DNA of 64,000 nucleotides from Rhabdornis inornatus (taxonomy: Eukaryota; Chordata; Aves; Passeriformes; Rhabdornithidae), in contig VWZS01005932.1 of assembly GCA_013397075.1 (NCBI GenBank), positions 198,570-262,569 of the forward strand. The letters run 5' to 3'. The position numbers were made by a program, and so were the translations under genes. Position 1 is the first letter of the stretch. The number at the start of each line of letters is the position of its first letter. Shown in pieces: positions 48,401 to 58,715 of the stretch. Under the pieces are notes generated by a model. It was not told the DNA's origin, ran no database searches, and saw only the letters and a program-made list of their open reading frames with translations.

Positions 48401-49680
48401 CCATCCTGAATAAACCAAGTGGCTAAAATATAACAGCTAAATGGAATTTCAGTCTGGAGCCCCAAACTGACTCTTCTTTCCCCCTCTTTAATTGATTTTC
48501 AGTTTTTATCTTTACAAACGTGGATATCCACATTTTAAGGACTCATTTAGGAATTTCTCTGGGGTTCTTTCCCCATCATTTAGTTCCAGGATGTAACACC
48601 AAGTGCACAATGCAGAAGTACAAACACTAGCTTATCACTTCACAAACACATCCAAGGCCTCAGTGCCAGCATCCTCACTCACAATTTAGTAATGAATCGT
48701 TCTGGGAAGTTCTTTTGATAAAATTCAAGACACGAGTTCACTAATTTCTTGGAAACACAGTAAAAGTGTTAGTATGTTCCACTACACGTTACAAAAACAA
48801 TTTACCATTTTGGCACACTGAAAACTTAAGTATTAACGTGTTTCAAAGTGTGAGAACATTAAACCACTGGATCAATAGATTCTTTGTAATGAAGCTCCTG
48901 AAAATGCACCCTTTTCTTCTCCCCATGAAAAACTACACAGGCTGCTTTAAGAAACTTACGTTTTCGACCAGAGCTGCTCCCTACTTATCTGACTCCAGGA
49001 AAACAGGACCACCTACAGTTCAAAAAACCTTAAGGATTTAAGGCTGAGTAAAAAGAATAGAGATTGTTCTGCAGTTTGAACCACTATCAGATACTTTTTT
49101 CCCAAAGGTCTGCATCGTGGAAAGAAAAACAGCCACACATTTGGAATCTGAGGGATGGTTCAGCTTTCTTTCAACAGCGTAAATGCCTCATTTATCATTT
49201 AACAAAGCAGTTCTTCAGGCTCCCAGAAAGTTCAACTTCTGCTTATTTTCAGAATAGGTGAACTTTGTATCTCATTACTCAGGCTCTGGAAGCAAAGTAT
49301 GTACATTAAAGAAACGGAACGTTATCAACCCACCGCAGGAAAAGAAAAAAAGCATTCCTGCAGCTTGATTTGTAAGCACAGCCTGAATTATACGAAAGTG
49401 AAACTGAGTAGAAAGAGGGGTCAAACGGCTGCCTGCACTGTCAGGATTCTTGTCGCTCAATTCATTAATTCTTAAAGCCAGATGGGCATCAAAACCAGCA
49501 GTTTTAGACTCTAACGGCCTTCACAGAGTTAAGGAAGGAGGGAGGAACGAGGCCGCCTGCAAGGCCCCGGCTGGCGCCAGCAGCGCTGGCGGAGCGCAGG
49601 GCAGAGCTCCGGGCACGGGGAAGCGCGGTGGAGCCGGGTCACGGCGGTGGAGCCGGGCCACGGCTGCGGGGCCGAGCGGC
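42425..49680 (-). other. MATR3: MATR3 5'UTR part-exon and upstream intron(s)
   Basis: The initiator exon extends upstream of the ATG at 42424. A pyrimidine-rich acceptor (tggtgtttctcag on the minus strand, near 42,603-42,615) is the best candidate for its 5' edge. The rest, about 7 kb, is AT-rich intron with no recognisable coding exon. It contains the 5S-like fragment at about 43,330. Confidence 0.5.
43328..43402 (+). repeat. 5S rRNA-derived fragment (pseudogene or 5S-type SINE)
   Basis: The segment cagacctcaaactaaacaagg, tcaggcttagtgctgg, gatgggagaccc, aaggaaaacc aligns with the interior and 3' half of vertebrate 5S rRNA. It matches the gatctcggaagctaagcagg part and contains an exact ggatgggagacc, the C-box region of the internal promoter. 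The 5' third is not recognisable. It could be a lone 5S pseudogene or the head of an ancient 5S-derived SINE such as AmnSINE1. Confidence 0.65.
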
Positions 49681-50130
49681 GGCCGCGGTCCCCGNCCGCT
49701 GCCCGCCCGCTCACGTGCCCGGCGGCGGCCGCCCCGCTCGGCTCCGGTATCGCCGGTGAGTCCGCGCCGCTCCCGCCGCTGGCCGGGACCGCCCGCCCCG
49801 CCCGCCGTGAGGGATGTGGGGTGTGGGATGGGGACGGGGAGGAGGCGCCGCCGGTACGGCTCTCGCGAGAGGTGGGGGCCGCTCACCCTGCTCTCGCGAG
49901 AGCGCCGCTGCACCGCGCGCCGCCAGCCCGCCGCCCGCGCCCCGCTCATTGTCCGCGCTCCCGCGGGGCAGCATGGGAAGGCGCGGGGGGCGGGGCGCGG
50001 CGGAGGCCACGCCCCCGGCGGGAGGAGTGCGGGGCCCGGCAGCGTGGGGTCGCGGGTTCGCGGCTCCCTTCCGCCGATTCCGGGTAGCGGCGGCGCCGGC
50101 ACCGGCACCGGCACCGGCACCGGCACCGGA
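49540..50130 (-). promoter_or_regulatory. CpG-island promoter of MATR3
   Basis: A dense CpG block upstream of MATR3 on the minus strand. It carries two identical 12-bp palindromes CTCTCGCGAGAG, at 49860-49871 and 49891-49902. The TCTCGCGAGA core is a known element of TATA-less housekeeping promoters. A strong minus-strand donor (GCAGG|GTGAGC, GT at 49886-49885) lies between them and probably ends the first non-coding exon. A single N is at 49695. Promoter and exon assignment are inferred. Confidence 0.65.
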
Positions 50131-50195
50131 GTGTGCCCGGGATATCCAGTGTGTCCTGGATATCCAGAGTATTCTGAGTATTCAGAGTATCCTCT
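50096..50195. repeat. GGCACC hexamer array and nested GATATCC/AGTATTC repeats
   Basis: Five GGCACC units (about 50,096-50,129) are followed by gggatatccagtgtgtcctggatatccagagtattctgagtattcagagtat. In that stretch gatatccag appears twice and gagtatt-type words three times. It lies at the outer edge of the MATR3 CpG island. Confidence 0.8.
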
Positions 50196-51390
50196 GGTCC
50201 CCACGCTGCTTTCTGTATACCAGGGCACGCTCACGGGCACCCAGCCCAAGGCCGCTCTGAGCACAACGCGAGTGTCACCATCGCTAAAATATTCGAAACT
50301 GGGCTCTCGCTGGCTGTGAGGCTCGGGAGAAGGTTCTGGTAAAAAAGCCCTGCAACCGATGTGCGGAGGCTGTGCCGTTCCCCTGATCCAACATTGCCAC
50401 CTTGTGCTGGATGAGGAGAGGTCCCTGTGCTGCTGCACTCCTGAAATCCGTGAGTTGTGACCAAAGTACTCGTACTGCCCCTCAAGTACATTCATTATTT
50501 GGATTTCTTTCATAGTTGATATCTCTCTTCCCTATTTAATTTTGTGGCTAAGGAACTGGTCTCTCTATTAGCCTGGAAACCGCTGGGTTCCAGCACCTTT
50601 ATGAAGGTGAGGGTGTGTATGTGAATTCAGGGAAAGCTCCAGGGGAAAGGAAAAATCTGCCTCTTTAATTCATCACAGGCTGGTTTTTCTTCTCTATAAG
50701 TGGCTGGAGAGCACAATGAAACAATAACACATACAGTATTTTAGAAAAGTGGAAGTGGTACAATATATGTGTTGAAATAATATGGAAATGCTCAGAGAAC
50801 AATCACAAGAAATCCAGCTCTTAACAAGCTAGGGTAAAAAAACAATTAAGTGCTCACAAACATGCCCATCAATCTGAGTTAACAATCCTCCTGTGCTGTG
50901 GTGCTGCAGAACAGTAAAAGCAGTGCAAATGTAAAGCAATCCAACCACTTTTGCCTGGTTGAAGTCATATATAGATTGCAAAATGTATGGTGCTCCTAAA
51001 CAGAACCATAAATCACTTTGGCATTTCTCGAGTACAAATGCAGGTCCTGCTCCATTTCCTGGCTTTATTTCACTGCCAGTCTTGGACCTCAGGGGTTCTC
51101 TCCCAATTCTCTTCGCTCTAGGCACCAGAGCAGGGCTGAAGTGAATCATTCTGACCTTTATCAGTCACCTTTGTGCTGCAGAAGGAGCTGCACGGTGCTG
51201 ACTGTCCCCTTCCAGCTGGAGGTGACACCCCGAGCTCCAGACCCCCAGCCTGTGCTTGTGCTGACCACTGGAGAACCTTCAGGACCTTTTATTTCCAGTT
51301 GTGCACAAAGCTGGAAGCTTGGACATGCCCCAGTCCAGAAGCCCCTGAGCCCTGGGCTGATCCCACAGCAGGGGAGGGGGAATTCTGTCC
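50196..51390. other. Intergenic sequence, nothing recognised
   Basis: No coding exon, RNA gene or clear repeat is recognisable here. If SIL1 lies beyond MATR3 as in mammals, its coding exons are not in this stretch. Confidence 0.4.
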
Positions 51391-51394
51391 CTGT

Positions 51395-51695
51395 GCTCAG
51401 GTGAGACCCCACCTGCAGAGCTGCCCCAGCACAGGAAGGAGCTGGAGCTGCTGGAGCCAGGCCAGAGGAGGCTCCAGGATGAGCAGAGGATGGAGCAGCT
51501 CTGCTGGGAGGAAAGGCTGGCACAGCTGGGATTGTTCACCTGCACAGGAGAAGCTTTGGGGTGAGCTCAGGGTGGCCTTGAAGGAGCTGCAGGAAACATG
51601 GAGAGAGATGATTTACAGGGGATGGAGGGACAGGACACAGGGAATGGCTTCCCACTGCCAGAGGGCAGGGCTGGATGGGATATTGGAAAAAGAGC
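51395..51695 (+). mobile_element. CR1 LINE fragment
   Basis: Contains the familiar CR1 terminal-region words in the plus sense: ctcaggtgagaccccacctgcag, agctgccccagcacaggaagg, gagaagctttggggtgagctc, gaatggcttcccactgccaga, gggcagggctggatgggatatt. The far 3' tail is missing. Confidence 0.85.
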
Positions 51696-51699
51696 CCAT

Positions 51700-53040
51700 A
51701 TTCCCCATTTTTTGCCACTTTTGGGAATACCTGGTCCAGCAGCAGAGGCCCCTGACACAGTGGGTGTTCCTTGGCTGCCAGCAGGCACCCACCTGGGAAA
51801 GAGGAAAATTGCTGGGCACAACATAAATCCACAGGGAAACCCTGATCAGTTTTGCAGGTAGGATTTGTTCCTACAGGAACAACAGAACTCAGGCTTCAAC
51901 CAGGAAAAACCTTTCTCTGTTGAGTATTTTAACAAGTATTCCCATGTGCAGTATAAAAACTCTGCATTCAAAGCTCCAGGTATTCAGGTGGCAGAAGGGC
52001 TCGTGGCTAAATTTAGTGTCAGAGACATTTAAGGAGTCTGGATTATTTCACAAACTCAGGGTTTCCCAGAAGACTGCATGGAATCCAAATGGATCCAAAT
52101 CTCATCTTGGACAGAGCAACACACTCCTTTGGTTCCAACTTTTGCATTTAAACACCATTTTTATCTGAATATTGCCCCTCCCCACCAGTTCTGATATATT
52201 TACATATTCATCAGCCTTTTCTGACCTTTCTTTGTGGGCTCACTTCCCCCCAGGCCTAGGGATGAGAGCTGGTGCCTCACTACAGCCTCTCCAGTTTCCC
52301 ACAGGAATTCAACACCACTCTCAAATCCTGCTGCACCAACAGCCTTGTAAGATAATGAAAAGCAATCTGAGCAAGCTTAAATATAAATATGTTTAATTGA
52401 GGTCATATAAAAATGTATTTCAAACAAGCAGTGAGAGGAGATTAACAATAAATTGTACACATAATTCTTGTTATACCTTGCCCCAAACCCCCTTTGACGT
52501 TTCCAATTCCTACATCCACATCCTGAAAACAAATTCTTCTCCAGGTGCCCTGTTTAAGCTGTGGGTGGGCTCCAGGTTTCCATCTTCTCAACACCTTTGA
52601 AAGCAGCATTGACAGCTTTTCTTCTGACCACTCCTGCTGCTCCAGCAAGCCCCACACCGATTTACCTGTAATAAAAACCCAATAGACAGTTGAAAGGAGG
52701 AGCTCTGTTCAACCATTAGCACAGAGCAGTTAATTAGGTGATATCAATTTTTATATAAAAGATGCACACTAAAATATCTGCAACAGAATTTTCCGTTTTC
52801 TATGAGTTGTCTGCATCCAGACTAGGCTGTTAACTCCACAGGCAGGAGTTACTCCACTCTCAGGCATGCAGAGTGCTGCCAAAACCCGGCACCACCGATT
52901 GCCAGGACGGCCCTGCTGGTGCCAGGACAGCTCAGCAGCACCTTTCTCTCCCAGCAGCATAACACTGGCACAGGCACTGAGCAGCCACGGGCAGCTGACT
53001 ACTGCTGGGAGAAAAAAATAACAAAACTAGGGGCTTTACA
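51700..53040. other. Intergenic sequence, nothing recognised
   Basis: AT-moderate sequence with no supported coding exon. A 191-residue minus-strand open frame overlaps its upper end but shows no family features. Confidence 0.4.
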
Positions 53041-53052
53041 GGGCAGAAAAAA

Positions 53053-53140
53053 AGAGGCACCTCTCTGGTGATGCCTCCTCTCACCAAGGCTTTATCCAAC
53101 AAGAGCAATAGATAAGCTAAACCTATCGCTGGATAAACCA
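53053..53140 (-). other. Strong stem-loop segment of unknown nature
   Basis: On the minus strand GGTTTATCCA (53139-53130) pairs with TGGATAAAGCC (53099-53089) with one bulge. Inside it GCGATAG pairs with CTATTGC. A second hairpin follows, either GGTGA with TCACC or GAGGCA with TGCCTC. The layout of two consecutive hairpins recalls an H/ACA RNA, but I do not find clear H and ACA boxes. I make no firm identification. Confidence 0.3.
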
Positions 53141-53679
53141 TGTTATTTCCACCCTGAGGACCTGAGGCTAGCACAGGCCTTTTAGTTAATTCAAGGCAGC
53201 AAAACAAACACTTTTGCCCATTTCCACTCGTTGGCTCATGGTCACACCTCACCCACGTTGCTCCAGAGCTCTCCCTGTGCCTCAGGAGCAGGTTATCCCT
53301 CCATATCTCCTCTTGCAGGCTCCAGTGCCCTCCTGGACAGGCCTCCTTGGTGGTCTCAGCACAGCACAGCACAACACAGCTCGGGGCTTTCACACACGAC
53401 GGGGCTGGGTCACCCCAGGGCTGCTCCGGGTCACCACGATCCTCCTCATCGGCTGAAGGGCTAAAGAGAGAACAGCAAAAACATCGTAAATAATCCATTA
53501 ATTTCATCTATATTCATACAGCTCAACAGCAGCAACACGGTTTGTGGCAGAGGACAAAAGCCAGCAAACCGAGCGAAAGGCTGAGGAATCAGTGCTAGAC
53601 AGCACAGCCAAGTAAAACCCCCAGTACCGAGGCACCGCGGGCTGCAGAGCCTGCCGGTAGGGAGAAACACATAAATAAA

Positions 53680-54250
53680 AGTGAATATTTCACGTGGTGC
53701 CTTCCGTCCCCAGAACTCCGGTGTCCAGCACCGGTGCCCTCACCACCCTGTCCCTGTCCCCCCCTCACCTCATGGCGGCGGCGGCCCCTCATGGCGGCCC
53801 GGGCCCGCGCAGCGCCGCTCCTTCCCCTCACAGCAGTGGGGACAGAGAAGGGCCATGGCCGAGCAGAGCCGCTCCATCCCCTCACGGCAGTGATGGCAAA
53901 GAAGGGCCATGGCCGAGCAGAGAAAGGGCCGGGCCCGACCAGAGCCGCTCCTTCCCCTCACGGCAGTGATGGCAGAGAAGGGCCATGGCCGAGCAGAGGA
54001 AGGGCCGGGCCCGCGCAGCGCCGCTCCATCCCCTCACGGAAGGGATGGCAGAGAAGGGCCATGGCCGAGCAGAGCCGCTCCTTCCCCTCACGGCAGTGAT
54101 GGCAGAGAAGGGCCATGGCCGATCAGCACGGCTCCGTCCCCTCACGATGGCGGAGCAGAGAGAGGCAAGGCCCGGCCGCGCTGCCGAGGTGATTCCACAG
54201 GCACCGCCCCGCGGCTTCGGCCGCTCCCCTCGGGGCGGGGAAAAGCCCTC
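53680..54250 (-). promoter_or_regulatory. Second GC-rich, promoter-like segment upstream of MATR3
   Basis: CpG-rich block with two YY1-type motifs (ATGGCGGC at 53772 and 53791). A minus-strand donor consensus, CATGAG|GTGAGG, has its exon end at 53769. This would suit an alternative or separate non-coding first exon transcribed toward MATR3. Most of the block is a minisatellite, so the CpG content may partly reflect the repeat. Confidence 0.4.
53815..54150. repeat. GC-rich minisatellite, 54-bp unit with 22-bp insertions
   Basis: The word ggccatggccgagcagag recurs at 53851, 53905, 53981, 54057 and 54111. Spacings are 54, 76, 76 and 54 bases. The longer spacings contain an extra 22 bases of agaaagggccgggcccg type. 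Each unit also carries ctcacggcagtgatggcagag. Confidence 0.9.
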
Positions 54251-54258
54251 CATCATCA

Positions 54259-54410
54259 GTCACAGAGCGGCTTGGGCTGGGAGGGACTTTAAAAATCATC
54301 TCGTGCCACCCTCTGCCATGGGCAGGGACACCTTCCACTATCCCCGGTTGCTCCAAGCACTGTCCAGCCTGGCCTTGGGCGCTTGCAGCATCCCCGGCAG
54401 AGGCAGAGCA
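54259..54410 (-). mobile_element. CR1 LINE 3' fragment
   Basis: Reads cagagcggcttgggctggga, gggactttaaaaatcatctcg, catgggcagggacaccttcca, ctatccccggttgctccaag, cactgtccagcctggccttgg. This is the reverse complement of the avian CR1 3' tail. Confidence 0.9.
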
Positions 54411-56680
54411 GGAAACACAGGATCTGTGGAAGAACTGAACTCAAGCCCCAGCTCATGGGAAGCAGAGGGCTGGTGAGTTGTCCCTCTGCTTTCCCCTGAT
54501 GTGTCCCACTTCAGGCACAGGAGATAGAAGTGTCAGCTCAGAAACAGCTGCCAACACCAAAAAACCCAGTCCTGAAATAAGCAGAGAATAAATTGTGATG
54601 CTGTCAAGTGCCTCCCTGGGAGAAACACAATTCCACACCTTCCCTGACCTCCACTGGATGACTAAACATCAGCCCAGTGCTCTCTGCATCCATGTCTGGG
54701 CACAGCAGTGTAAGTGTGGCTTCCCTCGCTGGGGATCCATTCAAAGGAAGTTTTTCTCTGGGCTTTATGTTCCAGTGAGACACTTCAAGGCCTTTCCAGA
54801 GAGCCTGGCATCCCTCCCCCATGCTCCTCTTGTGCTTATGCTCTCAGAGCTCAGCAGTGAACTCAGCTGGAGCTGTGCCTTGCCTCAGGCAATCATCCAC
54901 TCCAGCTCTGTCTTCTTCAAATACTTCACGGTCTATTTTCAGCCGAAGGCAGGCAGCTATTCTTCCTGGATGTGGGGTGCTCCTCCCTGGCTCAGCCTGA
55001 TCCTGCCTTGTCCTGGGAAACCCTGGGCTTCTTGTGCCCAGGACACGGCTGAGTGCAGGGACAGAGGCTGGTGCTGAGCAGAAGGACTTCGGTGCTTCCC
55101 CTGCCAGTGATGAAGCTGGGGAGGAACAGGGATGCCCAGTGCAGCACAGCACAAGCTGGCTGGTGGAGGGACAGCTAAGAGCAGGCACAGAGCACTTCAT
55201 GCTCTTCTTCCTGGAGGTCTCACTGCCCACAGCCAAGGGCACACAGGGATGGATGTGCCCTGTGCCCACGCAGGGATGGATGTGCCCTGTGCCCACACAG
55301 GGATGGATGATGACTCTGCTGAGACCCTAAGCCACAGCTTCAGTTTGGAAGCTGTTTAATTCATCAGCACAGCATGGGGCCCACATTAATATGCTTTGTC
55401 TCTTTTAACAAGGCATTTTCAGCAAGACCGGGGAGATATTTCAAAAGCTTCCTGAATGCCAAATACCAGAACTCAGCAACTCTCAGTGCCAGGACCAGCC
55501 TCCCATGTCCCAGTATAATCCCCTCTGTGTGCACAGCTTTTCCTCTGCTTGCTGGCCTTGGAGGGGGGCTCAGACAAAGGCCTGCACATCATTTGTGAAC
55601 TTAGGGTGAAAAGCATCAAACCAGATGAAACACAGCAGCTCTGGCATAGGAGCGAAGCCCTTTTCTGTCACAGGAATGTGCTCTCTGCATCAGTTGCAGC
55701 CATTCCCTGTTGTTCATCTTGGCTTGGTGACAGCTAAACAGATCCTCCTTTTCTCCTGCAAGTGTTGTGGTGGGGCCTGAAGAGACTGAGATGCTTTGTT
55801 CCAAGCCAGATCAGAGATATGAGTTGCTACAAAACAAAAGCCCAGCTAGCCTTCAGGAGAGTTCCTCTAGTCTAGACACAGCCTCCCCTGAGCTCCCTGC
55901 ATCCCAGCACAGCCCTGCAGCTTGTGTTCAAAGCAACTCAACAGGCTCCAGAAGCCTGAGTAACCCCTGTCGAGTGAATGCTCTGTTACAGCATAAAGGA
56001 GGAATCACATCTGAGTGATTTGCTCCCATAAATTAGCAGGATGGGTTAAACCAGGACATGAGCACTGTCTGCTGGCACAGTGCATCCACTCAAGAGATCT
56101 GCACTGGCATGGAGCTGTAATGCTTCAAAATTTGTGTGCTCCAAGCCTGGGGTGGGACGTGCCCTTGTGTAACCAATGTCTGCAGCTTCTGTGGCAGCAA
56201 GAGAGATCCTTTACTGTCACCTCAGCCCTGAACACAGCCGTGCCCAAGGCTCACTGCTTGCCCCACAGCAGTGCTCACCTCCAGCTCTGGCACTGCAGGG
56301 TTGGTGCTGTGATCCTTCTGTACTGATCAGATTTTAGCTCAGATTTGGCCACACCATCAGTGACTGGAGAAAAAGACAAGTAGTGCTGTGGGAAAAGGAA
56401 GAAAATGCACTAAACCTATGGAAGAAAAGATTTGTGGATTTACATCATCATTTAGCATGGTGGTCATCTCCAGCCTCACAGCCAAGCAGGTTTGGGCTCT
56501 GGTGAGAAGAACTTGTGGTGTCTGTCACAGCTGGGTGACAAACACTGCTGTGATGTTTGTGTTCACACTGCTCTGTGAGTGACACCAGCCTCACTCAGCT
56601 GCCACACTGCAGAGCTGGTGGGGCAGCCATGGCCTCGATGCTGCCCTTTCCTCTTTGGGGAGATTCTGCACTCTTTGAGG
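54411..56680. other. Intergenic sequence, little recognised
   Basis: No supported gene. A 29-bp direct repeat (gggatggatgtgccctgtgcc, about 2.5 copies) lies at about 55,245-55,310. The rest shows no clear structure to me. Confidence 0.4.
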
Positions 56681-56684
56681 TGCT

Positions 56685-57160
56685 GCACCCAGGTCAGGGC
56701 AATCCCAGACATGAGCACAGACTGGGAGAAGAGCTCATTGACCAGCAGAGAAGGACATGGAGATGCTCCATCTGCTCTGGAGCCAGGCTGGGAGAGCTGG
56801 GGGTGCTCACCTGGAGAGGAGAAGGATCCAGGGAGAGCTCAGAGCCCCTTCCAGTGCCTGAAGGGGCTCCAGGAGAGCTGGAGAGGGACTGGGGACAAGG
56901 GATGGACAAAGAGAATGGCTTCCTACTGCCGGAGGACAGGGCTGGATGGGATATTGGGCAGGAATTGTTCCCTGGCAGGGTGGGCAGGCCCTGGCACAGG
57001 GTGCCCAGAGCAGCTGTGGCTGTCCCTGGATCCCTGGCAGTGCCCAAGGCCAGGCTGGACAGGGCTTGGAGCACCCTGAGATAGTGGAAGGTGTTCCCAG
57101 GCAGGAATAAAATTATTTTTATGGTCTCTTCTGATCCAATCCATTCTATAATTCCATCAT
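56685..57160 (+). mobile_element. CR1 LINE, longest copy in the window
   Basis: About 475 bases of the CR1 3' region in plus sense. It begins ctgcacccaggtcagggcaat, continues through gagaatggcttcctactgcc, ggacagggctggatgggatat and gggtgcccagagcagctgtgg, then ggctggacagggcttggagca and gatagtggaaggtgttccc. It ends in the tcttctgatccaatccattc tail. The 5' end is truncated as usual for CR1. Confidence 0.9.
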
Positions 57161-57169
57161 CTCCTCTGA

Positions 57170-58140
57170 CTCCACAGGGGGCCCATTCCCACTTCCCTAC
57201 TGCCATCACAAGATGGCATTCCAGACCTAAAAGCTGAGCTGGCTCAGTTCATACTTGGAGATCTTTCCCAGGCCCTGGGGTGTCCAACCCCAGAAGAAGC
57301 TGTGGATTTAACCCTGCCTGCTGAGCTCCTCTGCCAGGTCTCACCCTGACACTGCCTTTTAATCACATCCTAATGCCAGGGCTGTGCTTTAATCACCTGC
57401 ACTGAAACACTGCTGCTGTTACTCCAGAACCTCTGAGCCATCTAATTGCACTGCTTTAAGCCAGTTACACTTTTGACAGTGAATGGCATGCAGAGCACTT
57501 TAATCTTGACCTGCAACACCTCCAGCTCTTGCAGGGCCTCCTGTGCCCCCGAGGAGACACTGCTAATCAGACCAAGCCAGGATGTTTTTTAAGACATGGA
57601 CAAAGGGAGCCAAGGGCAAATCATGAGTGAAACGAATCTGACTCATTTTGTTACAAAGCACTGTTGAAGGTAGAACTGCCTTTTCTTCCTTTTCTATGCC
57701 TGAGAATGATTTGGGAGAGTAGTGAGAAGCTTTTCAATAATTTTAAACTTCAAAATAATAACAAAAAAAAGAGAGAAAAATCATTCATCTTAGATATGTT
57801 TTTTTAAAAAGAAAGCTTATTTTGAGTTAGGTGCATAAAGCCCTGGTGCAGTGTGATATCCCCTGTGTCTGCTCCCACGTGTGAGTGGGTGCTCCAGGCT
57901 TCATCCACCAGTTGCTCCCTGCAAGAAGAACCCATGATCCAACCATCTCCTTCCCTGGCTGGCCAAGGGCCTGCAGCCTCCCACCAGGGCTTGGTGTCAT
58001 GTGCTGGGTGCCAGCTCTGCCAGCACAGTTTCTGGGGGTGGCAGTGGGGCAGGATGTGCTGCTCAGCTGTCCTGGAGGCTGAGGCTGCCTGGGTCCCTCT
58101 GGGCAGCTCCAGGAAAGGCTGCTCAGGCTGTTCCCTTGCC
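57170..58140. other. Intergenic sequence, nothing recognised
   Basis: Open frames are short and show no family motif or splice-linked pattern. Confidence 0.4.
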
Positions 58141-58715
58141 ATGGAGCAACCTTGCTTGGTCTTGTCAGGAAAATGAATCCACAAACACCAGAGGTTTATG
58201 TCCAAAAAGGAGACAGAAGAGTCCTTTATCTGAATAAAGGGAGAGGCCATGGGCCATTCCCCTGGGGTCTCTCAGATTTTGGAGGACTCACCTCCCTTTT
58301 TATCCCAATTTCCCTCTCTCTTTCCCCATTGGCTGAGGTACTTGAGAGGCACAGACTTCCCAGAACACCTGATACCTGAGATTCCCCTCTGATGTACAAC
58401 CCTCCCTTTTAATTTTTAATTCTTATGGAATTCATGGGTTTTCCCTATTGCTTCTTTCATCTTTCAATATCCAGTTTCATTTATCAGCAAACCTACAGTT
58501 TGTTTGTAAAGGCAAATATCTTTTTCCATTCATCAACCAGTGGAATCCTTCCCACTGTTTCTTTTATGTCTCAGTGCTGGTTTTACCTACCAGCAGACCC
58601 ACAGCTTGTTTGGAAAGACAAATCCCTCATTCCTCTCATTCTGGAGGAAAGAGCAGTGGGGAAAGGTGATAGAACCTCCAGTCAGGCTGCCAGAGGGGTG
58701 TGCACCAGTAAGTGC
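58140..58715. mobile_element. Possible solo LTR or other old retroelement segment
   Basis: The composition and the pyrimidine-rich blocks (ctccctttttatcccaatttcc, then tctctttccccattggct) recall songbird LTRs in reverse orientation, but I see no clear terminal inverted ends or target duplication. It contains a two-copy internal repeat about 108 bp apart: atcagcaaacctacagtttg near 58,488 and accagcagacccacagcttg near 58,590. No retroviral coding sequence is visible. Confidence 0.3.

Noticed and set aside
49751..49761. Plus-strand donor GCCG|GTGAGT as a SIL1 first exon
   Set aside because: A good donor by sequence, but no downstream acceptor or SIL1 coding exon can be linked to it. GC-rich islands give such matches by chance.
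49450..50319. 289-residue plus-strand frame in the MATR3 CpG island
   Set aside because: Low-complexity Arg/Pro/Gly/Ala sequence crossing an N and the GGCACC array, with no family motif.
52932..53507. 191-residue minus-strand open frame
   Set aside because: No recognisable domain and cysteine-scattered composition. It overlaps the stem-loop segment, and I see no supporting splice pattern.
53595..53885. Minus-strand frame starting MRGW in the GC-rich minisatellite
   Set aside because: It reads through tandem repeats and a strong splice donor at 53,769, so it is unlikely to be coding as one piece.
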